A stretch of DNA of 64,000 bases, from the NCBI RefSeq assembly GCF_001189965.1, contig NZ_LFLU01000005.1, positions 124,001-188,000 on the forward strand. The letters are read 5' to 3'. A model generated the notes under the pieces. It was not told where the DNA came from. It searched no databases and saw only the letters and a list, made by a program, of their open reading frames with translations. Numbering within the stretch: position 1 is the stretch's first letter; the number at the start of each line of letters is the position of its first letter. Origin of the DNA: Herbaspirillum rhizosphaerae (GTDB lineage Bacteria; Pseudomonadota; Gammaproteobacteria; Burkholderiales; Burkholderiaceae_D). The translations under genes and the position numbers were made by a program. This document shows positions 40,168 to 49,542 of the stretch, piece by piece.

Positions 40168-40917
40168 TCAGTTCTTCTTGTCTACAGCGGCATAAACCGC
40201 CGGGGAAATCACGCGCATCTCCGATTCTATCCAATTTTCGACGCGTTGGCTTAATTGCGCGGGATCCAGGCCTTCCGGCGAGATCGGCTTGCCGATCGAC
40301 ACGGTGATGATTCCCGGCTTTTTGATGAAGGAGCCCTTGGGCCAGCATTCGCCGGCATTGACCGCCATCGGCACCACCGGGGTGTTGGTTTCCACCGCCA
40401 GGCGCGAACCGCCGTGCTTGTACTTGCCTGCCTGGCCCACGGGAATGCGCGTGCCTTCCGGGAACATGATCACCCACTGGCCATCGGCCAGGCGCTTGCG
40501 GCCTTGCACCACCACCTGGGCGAAGGCGTCGCGCCCCTTGCTGCGGTCGATCGGGATCATGCGCAGCAGCGCAATGCCCCAGCCGAAGAAGGGAATATAG
40601 GTCAGCTCTTTCTTGAACACGAACACCAGCGGACGCGGCATGCTGATCACGTAGAAAATCGTTTCCCATGCCGATTGATGCTTGGACAGCAGGATCACCG
40701 GCGCATCGGGAAGGTTCTCCATGCCCTTGATCTGGTAGCGGATGCCGCAGATCACGCGCGCCGCCCAGATCACGATGACGTTCCAGCGCGAGGTCAGGTA
40801 ATACCGTTTGGCGTAAGGAAACGGTGCAAACAGGATGCAGGCCATCGACCAGACGATGGTCACCACCGCCATGATCAGCGTGAACAGAACGGAACGCAAA
40901 AACAGGTTGATACGCAA
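40168..40917 (-). CDS. plsC: 1-acyl-sn-glycerol-3-phosphate acyltransferase
   Basis: A 249-aa inner-membrane enzyme (E. coli 245) that acylates lysophosphatidic acid to phosphatidic acid. An N-terminal span (about residues 8-30) is followed by the acyltransferase motifs: LSKHQSAWET (H-X4-D type, with E in place of D) near residue 76, and FPEGTRIP near 152. The HX4E variant is seen here directly; HX4D is the family norm, though HQSAWE is common in beta- and gammaproteobacterial PlsC-like proteins. It is downstream of gmhB with 59 bp between. Confidence 0.92.
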   Translation of the reverse strand: MRINLFLRSVLFTLIMAVVTIVWSMACILFAPFPYAKRYYLTSRWNVIVIWAARVICGIRYQIKGMENLPDAPVILLSKHQSAWETIFYVISMPRPLVFVFKKELTYIPFFGWGIALLRMIPIDRSKGRDAFAQVVVQGRKRLADGQWVIMFPEGTRIPVGQAGKYKHGGSRLAVETNTPVVPMAVNAGECWPKGSFIKKPGIITVSIGKPISPEGLDPAQLSQRVENWIESEMRVISPAVYAAVDKKN

Positions 40918-40976
40918 AATTCAATCTCCCTTGTACGATTCAACCGGGCTCGTCATCGACGAGGACCGGGCAGAAC

Positions 40977-41534
40977 CTAAACCGACACTTCTACCGGCGC
41001 TTTTAAGATGAAGTCGACCACGCTGGCGAGATCGGGATAGACCAGTGTTCCTGGCGGCAGGCCGCCTTTTTCGCGCGTCTTCTCACCCTTGCCGGTCAGG
41101 ACCAGATAGGGCGCGCAACCGGCCTTGAAACCGGCCTGCAGATCGCGCAGCGAGTCGCCGACGGTGATCACGCCGCCGCGCAGGCTGACGCCGAAACGCT
41201 TGGCGATTTCGTTGAACATGCCTTCCTTGGGTTTGCGGCAATCGCAATTGTCGTCGGCGGCATGCGGGCAGAAAAACACGGCGTCGATATCCGCGCCCAC
41301 TTGCTGCGCGGCGTTGTGCATCTTCTGGTGAATAGCATTGAGCGTCATCATGTCGAACAGGCCGCGGCCGACGCCGGACTGATTGGTCGCCACGACCACG
41401 CGATATCCCGCCTGATTGAGGCGGGCGATCGCTTCCAGCGACCCCTTGATCGGGATCCATTCTTGCGGCGACTTGATGAACGCATCCGAGTCGTGATTGA
41501 TCACGCCGTCGCGGTCCAGAATAATCAGCTTCAT
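40977..41534 (-). CDS. gmhB: D-glycero-D-manno-heptose 1,7-bisphosphate phosphatase
   Basis: A 185-aa HAD phosphatase (E. coli 191) acting in ADP-heptose synthesis for the LPS inner core. LDRDGVINHDSDAFIKSP gives the nucleophile Asp and the acid/base Asp; CPHAADDNCDCRKPKEGM holds the Cys/His residues of the structural zinc; VGDSLRDLQAG closes the active site. The neighbours (plsC, glyS/glyQ) are envelope and translation genes on the same strand. Confidence 0.95.
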   Translation of the reverse strand: MKLIILDRDGVINHDSDAFIKSPQEWIPIKGSLEAIARLNQAGYRVVVATNQSGVGRGLFDMMTLNAIHQKMHNAAQQVGADIDAVFFCPHAADDNCDCRKPKEGMFNEIAKRFGVSLRGGVITVGDSLRDLQAGFKAGCAPYLVLTGKGEKTREKGGLPPGTLVYPDLASVVDFILKAPVEVSV

Positions 41535-41572
41535 ATAGTTCTTTCCCTTATCCCTGAGAACCTTATGAACAT

Positions 41573-43684
41573 CTATGCAGCCAGCTTGGAAATATCCGCC
41601 ACCTGGTTGAGCATCTGATGCAGCTCGGCCAGCAATGCCTGGCGGTTGTTGCGCAGCTGTTCGTCTTCGGCGTTGACCATGACGTCGTTGAAGAAGGCAT
41701 CGACGTTCTGGCGCAATTGTGCCAGCGCTTTCAACGCGCCGCTGAAGTTGCCTTGCGCATACGCTGCATCGACTTGCGGCTTCAGCAGCAACATGGCCGA
41801 ATACAGGGCTTGCTCGGCGGCTTCGCGCAGCAGGCCGTTCTGGACCGTTCCGCTCACACCGCCTTCGATCTTCTTCAGGATATTGGTGATGCGCTTGTTG
41901 GCGGCTGCCAGCGCTTCGGCTTCCGGCAAGGCTGCGAAAGCCTGCACCGCGTCGAGACGCTCGGTGATGTTGTCCAGCACTTCCGGCTGTTGCGCGACCA
42001 CCGCTTCGATTTCGTTGGGCGAGTAATTGCGCTCGCGCAGCAGGCCGCGCAGACGATCGTAGAAGAAGGCGCTGACGTCGGCGCTCGGATCCTTGAAGTT
42101 GCTGTTGCCGGCGAACAGGGCCACGGCTTCTTTCAGCAAGACCGGGATCGCCAGCGACAGGCGTTTCTCAACCAGCATGCGCAGGATGCCCAGCGCATGG
42201 CGGCGCAGCGCAAACGGATCCTTGTCGCCGGTCGGCTGCAGGCCGATGCCCCAGATGCCGACCAGGGTTTCCAGCTTGTCGGCCAGTGCGACGGCGGTGC
42301 CGGTTGCAGAGGTCGGCAGTGCATCGCCGGCGAAGCGCGGCTGATAGTGTTCGGAGGCCGCCAGCGCGACTTCGTCCGGCTCGCCGTCGTGACGCGCGTA
42401 GTAGGTGCCCATGATGCCTTGCAGCTCGGGGAACTCGCCGACCATGTCGGTCAGCAGGTCGGCCTTGGCCAGCAGGGCGCCGCGTTCAGCCAGCGCCACG
42501 TCATTGCCCAGCAGTCCGGCAATCGCGCCGGCCAGCGCCTTGACGCGCTCGGTGCGTTGCAGCTGGTTGCCCAGTTTGTTGTGATACACCACGTTGCCCA
42601 GTTGCGGCACGCGGTCGGCCAGAGACTTCTTCTTGTCTTGTTCAAAGAAGAATTTCGCATCCGACAGGCGCGGGCGCACCACGCGCTCGTTGCCTTGAAT
42701 GATGTGCCGCGGATCGGGGGTTTCCAGATTGGAGACGATCAGGAAGCGTGAGCGCAGGCGACCGGCGGCGTCGGTCAGCGCAAAGTATTTCTGGTTGGTC
42801 TGCATGGTCAGGATCAGGCATTCCTGCGGCACCGCCAGGAATTGATCGTCGAATTTGCATTCGTAGACCACCGGCCATTCGACCAGCGCCGTCACTTCGT
42901 CCAGCAGCGATTCAGGCATCAGCACCTTGTCGTCGCCGGCCTTGCCGAGCAGGTCGAGGCGGATTTTTTCCTTGCGTTCGTTGAAGCCGGGAATGACCTT
43001 GCCTTTGCTGATCAGCGTTTCGACATACGATTCCGGCGAGTCGACCGCGATCGCGCCTTGCGACAGGAAACGATGGCCTTGCGTGATCTTGTCGGCATCC
43101 AGGCCGAGGATGTTCAGCGGCACGACGGCCGTGCCATGCAGTGCGATCAGGCGATGCGCAGGGCGCACGAAATGCACGGTGTCGCCCGCAGCGCGACCGT
43201 GCTGGCGCTGATAGCTCATGACCTTGGGGATCGGCAGCTTGGCGACCGATTCTTCCAGCGCAGTCTGCAAACCGGTCTGCAGCGCCGTACCCTTAGCGGT
43301 ATAGGTGTAGAAAAAGCTTTCGGCCTTGCCGTCTTGCGCGCGTTCCAGCTGATCCGGCGTGATGACGGTGACGCCGACCTGTGCCGCCAGTGCGGCCAGT
43401 TTCTTGACCAGCGGTGCGGACGGACGGCCTTCGGCATCGAGCGCGACGCTGACCGGCAGCACTTTTTCGCGGATCGACTTATCCAGCGAGGTAGCGCGCA
43501 CCTTGGTGATGGAAACCGCCAGGCGGCGTGGCGTAGCGTAAGCCGTGGCGACCGCGCCGTCTTCGAGGAAGTCGCGAGCTTTCAGTCCATTGAAAATGCC
43601 GTTGGCAAACGCATCGCCCAATTTGGCGAGTACTTTCGGCGGCAGTTCTTCGGTCAGGAGTTCTACTAAAAGTGTTTGAGTCAT
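41573..43684 (-). CDS. glyS: Glycyl-tRNA synthetase beta subunit
   Basis: A 703-aa subunit (E. coli 689) of the alpha2-beta2 glycyl-tRNA synthetase. [19 protein letters not shown] at the start and [20 protein letters not shown] near residue 275 are typical. The C-terminal part (about 590-690) carries the helical anticodon-binding DALR-like domain. I start at ATG 43684; the open frame to 43723 adds 13 poorly conserved residues. It follows glyQ by 78 bp. Confidence 0.95.
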   Translation of the reverse strand: MTQTLLVELLTEELPPKVLAKLGDAFANGIFNGLKARDFLEDGAVATAYATPRRLAVSITKVRATSLDKSIREKVLPVSVALDAEGRPSAPLVKKLAALAAQVGVTVITPDQLERAQDGKAESFFYTYTAKGTALQTGLQTALEESVAKLPIPKVMSYQRQHGRAAGDTVHFVRPAHRLIALHGTAVVPLNILGLDADKITQGHRFLSQGAIAVDSPESYVETLISKGKVIPGFNERKEKIRLDLLGKAGDDKVLMPESLLDEVTALVEWPVVYECKFDDQFLAVPQECLILTMQTNQKYFALTDAAGRLRSRFLIVSNLETPDPRHIIQGNERVVRPRLSDAKFFFEQDKKKSLADRVPQLGNVVYHNKLGNQLQRTERVKALAGAIAGLLGNDVALAERGALLAKADLLTDMVGEFPELQGIMGTYYARHDGEPDEVALAASEHYQPRFAGDALPTSATGTAVALADKLETLVGIWGIGLQPTGDKDPFALRRHALGILRMLVEKRLSLAIPVLLKEAVALFAGNSNFKDPSADVSAFFYDRLRGLLRERNYSPNEIEAVVAQQPEVLDNITERLDAVQAFAALPEAEALAAANKRITNILKKIEGGVSGTVQNGLLREAAEQALYSAMLLLKPQVDAAYAQGNFSGALKALAQLRQNVDAFFNDVMVNAEDEQLRNNRQALLAELHQMLNQVADISKLAA

Positions 43685-43762
43685 TTTCTGTTTTCTTGCC
43701 AATTTCTTGCTTATCTGGCGCACCGGCTTGTCTCAGCTGCTGCGCGATCCGGTCAATACTGG

Positions 43763-44683
43763 TTAGGCGGCCTGGCGTGCAGTGTCCGCCGCGTCGGCCA
43801 TCGGGAAGCCGAGACGTTCGCGCGATTCGAAATACGCCTGCGCCACGGCGCGCGACAGATTGCGGATACGGCCGATATAGGCTGCGCGCTCGGTCACCGA
43901 GATCGCGCCGCGCGCATCCAGCAGGTTGAAGGTGTGCGCCGCCTTCAGGATCATTTCGTAGGCGGGCAGCGCCAGCGGCACTTCCAGCAGGCGCTTGGCT
44001 TCGGATTCGTAGTTGCCGAACAGCGAGAACAGGAAGTCGGTGTTCGAGTATTCGAAGTTGAAGGTCGACTGCTCGACTTCGTTCTGGTGGAACACATCGC
44101 CGTAGGTCAGGTGCTTCTTGACGCCGTTCTCGATCCATTCGGTCCAGACCAGGTCATAGACGTTTTCCACGCCTTGCAGGTACATCGCCAGACGCTCGAT
44201 GCCGTAGGTGATTTCCCCCAGCACCGGCTTGCAGTCGAGGCCGCCGACTTGCTGGAAGTAGGTGAACTGGGTCACTTCCATGCCGTTGAGCCAGACTTCC
44301 CAGCCCAGGCCCCAGGCGCCCAGGGTCGGGTTTTCCCAGTCGTCTTCGACGAAACGCACGTCGTTTTGCTTCAGATCCAGGCCGAGGGCTTCCAGCGAGC
44401 CGAGGTACAGATCGAGGATGTTCTCAGGCGCAGGCTTCAGCACGACCTGGTATTGGTAGTAGTGCTGCATGCGGTTCGGGTTTTCGCCGTAGCGGCCGTC
44501 CTTCGGGCGGCGCGACGGTTGCACGTAGGCAGCGCGCCAGGGCTCGGGGCCGATGGCGCGCAGGAAGGTCGCGGTATGCGACGTGCCGGCGCCGACTTCC
44601 ATGTCGTACGGCTGGAGCAATGCGCAACCTTGCGCATCCCAATATTCTTGCAGCTTGAGAATGATCTGTTGAAATGTGAGCAT
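43763..44683 (-). CDS. glyQ: Glycyl-tRNA synthetase alpha subunit
   Basis: A 306-aa catalytic subunit (E. coli 303). [20 protein letters not shown] at the N-terminus, [20 protein letters not shown] and [20 protein letters not shown] are the class II active-site motifs. First gene of the glyQ-glyS-gmhB-plsC-ygjP run; 129 bp separate it from lnt upstream. Confidence 0.96.
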   Translation of the reverse strand: MLTFQQIILKLQEYWDAQGCALLQPYDMEVGAGTSHTATFLRAIGPEPWRAAYVQPSRRPKDGRYGENPNRMQHYYQYQVVLKPAPENILDLYLGSLEALGLDLKQNDVRFVEDDWENPTLGAWGLGWEVWLNGMEVTQFTYFQQVGGLDCKPVLGEITYGIERLAMYLQGVENVYDLVWTEWIENGVKKHLTYGDVFHQNEVEQSTFNFEYSNTDFLFSLFGNYESEAKRLLEVPLALPAYEMILKAAHTFNLLDARGAISVTERAAYIGRIRNLSRAVAQAYFESRERLGFPMADAADTARQAA

Positions 44684-44812
44684 CTTTTTTGTGGTTGCCG
44701 ATGACGGCAGGCAAGGAATTGCTAAAACCCTGAATTTTAGCGGTTTTTGGGGTGCTTATGCGCCCCGCATGGAGGAATGCGAAGGAATAAGCCGCGGAAA
44801 CTGCGCCGAAAC

Positions 44813-46408
44813 TCAGCGCTTGCGGCGCGACAGCAGCCAGGCCGCCGCCAGCGAGACGATCGCCAGCGCCAGCATCAGCTTGTTGCCGAACAGAATGTAG
44901 GGCGTCTGGCCCTGATAGCCTTGCACCGAAGCGCTCAGCATATTGCGTGTGTAAGGCTGTAATTCGGAGATGACCTGGCCGTTCGGTCCGATCACGGCGG
45001 TCGCGCCGGTATTGGTCGAGCGCAGCATCGGCCGGCCGGTTTCCAAGCTGCGCATCTGCGAGATCTGCAAGTGCTGGGGTAGCGCGATGGAGTTGCCGAA
45101 CCAGGCGATATTCGACAGATTCAGCAGGATGCTGGCCTGCGGCTGGCCGGCGTAGTAGGCGCCCCCGAGCTGGGCGGCGATTTCTTCGCCGAACAGATCT
45201 TCGTAGCAGATATTCGGCATCACCCATTGCTGCTTGACTGCAAACGGCATCTGCAGCGGCTTGCCGCGCGTCATGTCGCCCAGCGGGATGTTCATCATGT
45301 CGACGAACCAGCGGAAGCCGAACGGGATGAACTCGCCGAAAGGCACCAGGTGATGCTTGTCATAGCGATAAGGGCTTTTGGCGCTGGCCGGATCGGGCGA
45401 GAAACCGATCACGCTGTTGGCATACTGGTTGGGGCCGTCCGCCAGCGGAATGCCCAGCGCCAGATGGCTGCCGGAGGTCTGGATGAAGCGGATCAGGCGG
45501 GCCAGGTAATCCGGCGGCAACTGCTGCGGCAGCAGCGGCACGGCGGTTTCCGGCGTGGCGATCAGGTCGGCGGGGGCGCTGCGGATCATCTCGTCGTACA
45601 TGTTCAGCGTCGACAGCAGCGCTTCATTGGAGAACTTCAATTCCTGCGGGATATTTCCCTGCAACAGACGCGCGGTGATCGGCTGGCCGACGGGCGTTGT
45701 CCACTGCACCGTATGCAGCGCCGCACCGGCGCACGCCAGCAACACTGCCAGCACCGCTGGCAGGATGCGCCGGCCTGCGCGCAGGCTCAGCATCGCCAGG
45801 CAACCGGCGATCACGGCGGCAATCCAGGCCAGGCCGTAGACGCCGACGACCGGCGCAAAACCGGCCAGCGGGCCGACGTTATGCGCGTAGCCGGAAGTCA
45901 GCCAGGGAAATCCCGTGAACAACCAGCCGCGCACCCATTCCGACAGCGCCCACAAAGCCGGTAACACCAGCAGCGACAGCACGGCGGACGACAGTTGCCG
46001 GCGTTGCCTGAGCCAGCTCGCCAGTCCCGCCGTCAGTGCGGCGTAGATACCGACATAGGCCGCCAGCAAGCCGACCGCCAGCGCCGCCATCCATCCCGCC
46101 ATGCCGCCGTAGTCGTGCATGCTGATGTACAGCCAGTGCACGCCGCAGGCCGCCCAGCCGAAGCCGTAGAGCCAGCCGGTCAGCGCGTTGCGTCGGAACG
46201 AGGCGGTGCGGCTGACCTGGCGGAACAGCCATGCCAGCGTCAGGATCTGGATCGGCCAGATGTTGAAGGGCGCAAAGGCCAGCACATTGAGCACGCCGGC
46301 CAGCAAGGCGATGAGCGGCGTCCACCGTGCGAGCGCCGTGGCGCCGGCGACGTTGGCGCCATCCGATGCAGTGTTCGCGCCGGCAGGGGAGTGAGTCGGG
46401 AGGTTCAC
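44813..46408 (-). CDS. lnt: Apolipoprotein N-acyltransferase
   Basis: A 531-aa inner-membrane enzyme (E. coli 512) adding the third acyl chain to lipoproteins. About six N-terminal spans (residues 30-220) precede a periplasmic nitrilase-like domain (about 235-490): the catalytic Glu is in ATPETAVPLLP, the Lys in YDKHHLVPFGEFIPFG and the Cys in MPNICYEDLFGEE. A last span is at about 500-520. GTG 46408, 10 bp after the corC stop, gives a sensible start; the longer frame inside corC is a shadow. The corC-lnt pair is widely conserved. Confidence 0.94.
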   Translation of the reverse strand: MNLPTHSPAGANTASDGANVAGATALARWTPLIALLAGVLNVLAFAPFNIWPIQILTLAWLFRQVSRTASFRRNALTGWLYGFGWAACGVHWLYISMHDYGGMAGWMAALAVGLLAAYVGIYAALTAGLASWLRQRRQLSSAVLSLLVLPALWALSEWVRGWLFTGFPWLTSGYAHNVGPLAGFAPVVGVYGLAWIAAVIAGCLAMLSLRAGRRILPAVLAVLLACAGAALHTVQWTTPVGQPITARLLQGNIPQELKFSNEALLSTLNMYDEMIRSAPADLIATPETAVPLLPQQLPPDYLARLIRFIQTSGSHLALGIPLADGPNQYANSVIGFSPDPASAKSPYRYDKHHLVPFGEFIPFGFRWFVDMMNIPLGDMTRGKPLQMPFAVKQQWVMPNICYEDLFGEEIAAQLGGAYYAGQPQASILLNLSNIAWFGNSIALPQHLQISQMRSLETGRPMLRSTNTGATAVIGPNGQVISELQPYTRNMLSASVQGYQGQTPYILFGNKLMLALAIVSLAAAWLLSRRKR

Positions 46409-46418
46409 GCAGGGAAAC

Positions 46419-47306
46419 TTATTCTTCTTCCCCGGCTGCCGGGGTTTCCGGCAGTTTTTCCACCAGCAGCACATGGGCCTGGCGGGCGTCGGCGCGCAGC
46501 ACTTCGAAATGCATGCCGGCGATGTCGAACTCATCGCCCTTGCGCGGCACGCGGCCGAGATGGTTGGCGACCAGGCCGCCGATGGTGTCGGCGTCTTCGT
46601 CGGAGAATTCGGTTTCCAGCGTTTCGTTGAACTGGGTGATTTCGGTCAGGCCCTTGATGCGCCAGCGCGGGCCGTTGGCGCCGTCCTTGATGGCGAGGAT
46701 GTTGTCTTCTTCCTCGTCGAAATCGTATTCGTCTTCGATGTCGCCGACGATTTGTTCCAGCACGTCTTCAATCGTGATCAGGCCGGCAACGCCGCCGTAT
46801 TCGTCGACGACGATGGCCATGTGGTTGCGGTTGGCGCGGAAGTCGCGCAGCAGCACGTTGAGGCGTTTCGATTCGGGGATGAAGACGGCGGGGCGCAGCA
46901 TGTCGCGCACGTCGAAGGATTCTTCGGCGTAATAACGCAGCAGATCCTTGGCCAGCAAGACGCCGATCACCTTGTCGCGCTCTCCCTCGACCGCCGGGAA
47001 GCGGGAATGCGAAGTCGACAGCACTTCGGGCATCCAGGTTTCGATCGGTTTGGTGATGTCGATGGTGTCCATTTGCGAACGCGGCACCATGATGTCGCGC
47101 ACGGCCAGGTCGGATACCTGAAACACGCCTTCAATCATCGACAGCGCATCGGCGTCGATCAGATTGCGCTCGTGGGCGTCGTGCAGGACTTCGAGCAACT
47201 CTGCTCGGTTTTCAGGTTCAGGGGAGATGAGTGCAGTGAGACGTTCAAATAAAGAACGGTGGGGTTTAGCGTCAATGGATTTGACGCTACTAGGGTGATC
47301 TTGCAT
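46419..47306 (-). CDS. corC: CorC/HlyC-family protein with CBS domains
   Basis: A 295-aa soluble protein (E. coli CorC/YbeX 292). Two CBS domains (about residues 70-130 and 135-195; RDIMVPRSQMDTIDI opens the first) are followed by the CorC_HlyC domain (about 210-285, DTIGGLVANHLGRVPRKGDE). The family was linked to magnesium and cobalt efflux and more recently to ribosome and lipoprotein homeostasis, so the name is conventional. First gene of corC-lnt. Confidence 0.93.
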   Translation of the reverse strand: MQDHPSSVKSIDAKPHRSLFERLTALISPEPENRAELLEVLHDAHERNLIDADALSMIEGVFQVSDLAVRDIMVPRSQMDTIDITKPIETWMPEVLSTSHSRFPAVEGERDKVIGVLLAKDLLRYYAEESFDVRDMLRPAVFIPESKRLNVLLRDFRANRNHMAIVVDEYGGVAGLITIEDVLEQIVGDIEDEYDFDEEEDNILAIKDGANGPRWRIKGLTEITQFNETLETEFSDEDADTIGGLVANHLGRVPRKGDEFDIAGMHFEVLRADARQAHVLLVEKLPETPAAGEEE

Positions 47307-47453
47307 ATGGCGTGAGCCGTGGGTCCGACGTTGTTTCGATGAGCCATAGGATACAACAAATATATGACAAATCTACTAAAACCCCATTTCTCGCCTGGGG
47401 CGGGGAAGGAATGCAACATCCCAGGTGTCGTAAATTGCAACAGTTTCCCAACG

Positions 47454-47489
47454 GACATGTCCGCAGCATGCGCATGCCGCGGACATGTC
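47454..47489. repeat. 36-bp near-perfect palindrome
   Basis: Two 18-bp arms, GACATGTCCGCAGCATGC and GCATGCCGCGGACATGTC, meet without a spacer and differ at one pair. It lies 14 bp after the end of the MXKDX-repeat gene (leftward), so it probably works as that operon's terminator stem, although no clear T-run follows. Confidence 0.85.
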
Positions 47490-47503
47490 GAAAGAAACGA
47501 AGA

Positions 47504-47755
47504 TTATTTCTTCATTTCATCCTTGGCCATGCCGTCCTTCGCCATGCCGTCTTTGGCCATGGAGTCCTTGCTCATGGAATCTTTCTTCATGTGTTTCTTT
47601 TTCATGCCGTCTTTCTTCATGCTGTCCTTGGACATGGAATCCTTGGACATGGAATCCTTGGACATGTCGTCCTTGGCCATGGTGTCGGCAGCGTAGGCGC
47701 CCGAAACGGCAGCCATCATCAGACAGGCGAACAGCGTAGAGAGTGCTTTTTTCAT
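47504..47755 (-). CDS. Secreted Met-rich MXKDX pentapeptide-repeat protein (MrpX-like)
   Basis: An 83-aa precursor. The signal peptide (residues 1-22, cut after AYA) is followed by an almost pure tandem array of five-residue units of the form M-S/A/K-K-D-S/G, about eleven in all, encoded by 15-bp DNA repeats; about one residue in five of the mature protein is Met and most others are Lys or Asp. This is the known penta-MXKDX family. A related Met-rich periplasmic peptide in Azospira (MrpX) soaks up hypochlorite by Met oxidation and is re-reduced by a YedY-type enzyme. Here such an enzyme gene lies 74 bp upstream. AGGAGA precedes the ATG. Confidence 0.85.
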   Translation of the reverse strand: MKKALSTLFACLMMAAVSGAYAADTMAKDDMSKDSMSKDSMSKDSMKKDGMKKKHMKKDSMSKDSMAKDGMAKDGMAKDEMKK

Positions 47756-47829
47756 GTGAATCTCCTAGAAATTAAATTGGCAAAAAAGTGGCAAAAGCGC
47801 CATGAATCCGACAAAGACTTAGCAGCTTG

Positions 47830-48615
47830 CTAAGCACCGCCGAACCAGTTGTACCCCTGGTCTTCCCAGTAACCGCCGGGGTAAGTGTTGGTTACTTCGA
47901 TTGAAGCAATATGCTTCGGATTCTTGTAGCCCAGCTTGGTGGGCATGCGCAGCTTCATCGGGAAGCCGTACTTCGGCGGCAGGATCTCGCCGTCGTAGGT
48001 CAGCGTCAGTTGCGTTTGTGCGTGCAGTGCGGTCGGCATGTCGATGCTGGTGTAGTAGTCGTCGGCGCAGCGGAAGGCGATGTACTTCGCGCTCATGTCG
48101 GCGCCGATGTGCTTCAGGAAGCCGGCAAACGGCACGCCGCCCCAGCGGCCGATGGCGCTCCAGCCTTCCACGCAGATGTGGCGCGTGATCTGCTCCACCT
48201 GCGGCAAGCGGCGCAGCTCCGGCAGCGTCCACGACTTCTTGTTGCTGACCAGTCCCTTGATCTCCAGGCGGTAGTCGTCGCCGTCGACTTCGGTGATTTC
48301 GTCTTCGCCATAAAACGCATTGAACGGAAACGGCCGTGTGATCATCGACGCCGGGTAAGTCGGCGCCATCAGGTTGGGATCGAACAGCCAGCCCTGCACG
48401 CCGTCGTTCATGCGCGAGATTTTGGTGAGCATGCGATTGACCGATTCGTTGTCGGTGATTTCGCAGCCGGTCAGCAGCGACAAGCCGCCCAGCGTCAGCG
48501 CGCGCTTGCCGAACAGCCGGCGCGAGGGCATGGCCAGTTCCAGTTCGCGGCGCGCATCCTTGATGATGAGTTCGCTGTCCAGCGCGGACGGCAGACGATT
48601 GGGTTTTTTGATCAT
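47830..48615 (-). CDS. Molybdopterin-dependent oxidoreductase, MsrP/YedY-like
   Basis: A 261-aa sulfite-oxidase-fold enzyme. SRRLFGK at residues 31-37 is a twin-arginine export motif, followed by a hydrophobic stretch and a lipobox-like LLTGC (Cys51), so the product is probably exported folded and may be lipid-anchored. Cys148 in RHICVEGWSAIGRWGG is the expected molybdenum ligand, and YGFPMKLRMPTKLGYKNPKH is typical of the C-terminal region. MsrP reduces methionine sulfoxide in periplasmic proteins. It is shorter than E. coli MsrP (~334) and closer to the YedY1 type. The Met-rich neighbour is a likely substrate; the cytochrome b gene 16 bp upstream is the likely electron donor. Confidence 0.88.
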   Translation of the reverse strand: MIKKPNRLPSALDSELIIKDARRELELAMPSRRLFGKRALTLGGLSLLTGCEITDNESVNRMLTKISRMNDGVQGWLFDPNLMAPTYPASMITRPFPFNAFYGEDEITEVDGDDYRLEIKGLVSNKKSWTLPELRRLPQVEQITRHICVEGWSAIGRWGGVPFAGFLKHIGADMSAKYIAFRCADDYYTSIDMPTALHAQTQLTLTYDGEILPPKYGFPMKLRMPTKLGYKNPKHIASIEVTNTYPGGYWEDQGYNWFGGA

Positions 48616-48631
48616 GATGTCCTTCGCTTTC

Positions 48632-49261
48632 TCAACGGCCGCGCAGCATGGCGAGCAAGGTGCGCGGCACCAGCGCCACCATCACGATATGCACGACGAT
48701 GAACAGCACCAGAAAAGTCATCGCGAAAAAGTGCACGATGCGCGCATTGTCAAAACCGCCCATCAGGTCGCGCAGCAAGGGCAGTTGCACCGACTTCCAG
48801 ACCGCCAGGCCGGAGATCACGATCAGCACGAGATCGGCGATGACCGAGAGGTAAGCCAGCTTTTGCACAGCGTTGTAATGATCCAGCGATGCATGCTGCA
48901 GCTTGCCTTTCAGGGCTTGCACGAAGTCATGCAAAATTTCTTTCGGATGCAGCGGGAAGAATTTGCGCTGCGCGCGTCCGGTCAACAGATTGAGCAGAAG
49001 ATAAATGACGCCATTGATCGCCAGCAGCCACATCGCAGCAAAGTGCCATTGCAGTGCGCCGCCCAGCCAGCCGCCCAGCGTCCATTCTTTCGGAAAGACG
49101 AAGGGGAAAATCGGCGAGGCGTTATAGATGCGCCAGCCGCTGGCAATCATGATCACCACGGAGAGGGCATTGATCCAGTGCGTCACGCGCAGCCACAAAG
49201 GATGAACCGTGGCGTGCGGCGCTGCTGGTGTGGTCGGCAAGACCGATAGGGAAGCTTTCAC
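48632..49261 (-). CDS. Membrane cytochrome b (electron donor of the MsrP-like enzyme)
   Basis: A 209-aa protein with four membrane spans (about residues 28-48, 74-94, 130-152 and 178-202) of the Ni/Fe-hydrogenase-type b-cytochrome family. His residues in LRVTHWINALS, GALQWHFAAMW, RIVHFFAMTF and LFIVVHIVMVAL are likely heme ligands. It would pass electrons from the quinone pool to the exported molybdoenzyme downstream. It differs from MsrQ/YedZ of E. coli. GTG 49261 has AGGAG 6-7 nt upstream; the ATG at 49303 lacks one. First gene of the operon cytochrome b - MsrP-like - MXKDX. Confidence 0.87.
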   Translation of the reverse strand: MKASLSVLPTTPAAPHATVHPLWLRVTHWINALSVVIMIASGWRIYNASPIFPFVFPKEWTLGGWLGGALQWHFAAMWLLAINGVIYLLLNLLTGRAQRKFFPLHPKEILHDFVQALKGKLQHASLDHYNAVQKLAYLSVIADLVLIVISGLAVWKSVQLPLLRDLMGGFDNARIVHFFAMTFLVLFIVVHIVMVALVPRTLLAMLRGR

Positions 49262-49339
49262 AATCGTCTCCTGAGTACATCGTGCAATGCAAAACGTCTT
49301 CAATCCGATTCATGCGAGGCGTTTTGCGATTCTATGCCC

Positions 49340-49370
49340 CTTGGTCGCAGCGACCCGGCGATTTCTTACA
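49340..49370 (-). promoter_or_regulatory. ECF-sigma-like promoter for the cytochrome b operon
   Basis: On the minus strand TGTAAG (49365-49370), 17 bp, then CGAC (49344-49347) within CGACCAAG. The same pair occurs divergently upstream of the zinc-finger gene. The form (GTAA-type -35, CGAC -10, 16-17 bp) fits extracytoplasmic-function sigma factors. It lies about 80 bp before the start codon. Confidence 0.45.
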
Positions 49371-49448
49371 CAAGGTAAGAAAAAGAGTGAAAAGCGGAAC
49401 ACTATTTTGCAAACGCCGAAGAATTCGATTAAAAACCGGTCAGCAAAA

Positions 49449-49474
49449 TGTAAGAATTCAAGGAGCTCGCCGAC
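49449..49474 (+). promoter_or_regulatory. ECF-sigma-like promoter for the zinc-finger gene
   Basis: TGTAAG at 49449-49454, 16 bp, CGAC at 49471-49474 within CGACTAAG. It shares TGTAAGAA.TC and CGAC.AAG with the divergent site at 49340-49370, and lies about 68 bp before ATG 49543. Confidence 0.45.
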
Positions 49475-49542
49475 TAAGCGATATGGCACCGGAGAGTCGA
49501 GGCATGGCGCGTCATTTACAATGACGTCACAGGAGCAATCAT

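Noticed and set aside
40168-40924. N-terminal extension of the YgjP-like frame through plsC
   Set aside because: This part is out of frame with the clear plsC and its composition is non-protein-like; the real gene starts after the plsC stop.
47510-47680. CRISPR-like array
   Set aside because: The regular 15-bp repeats are codons of the MXKDX protein with no spacers.
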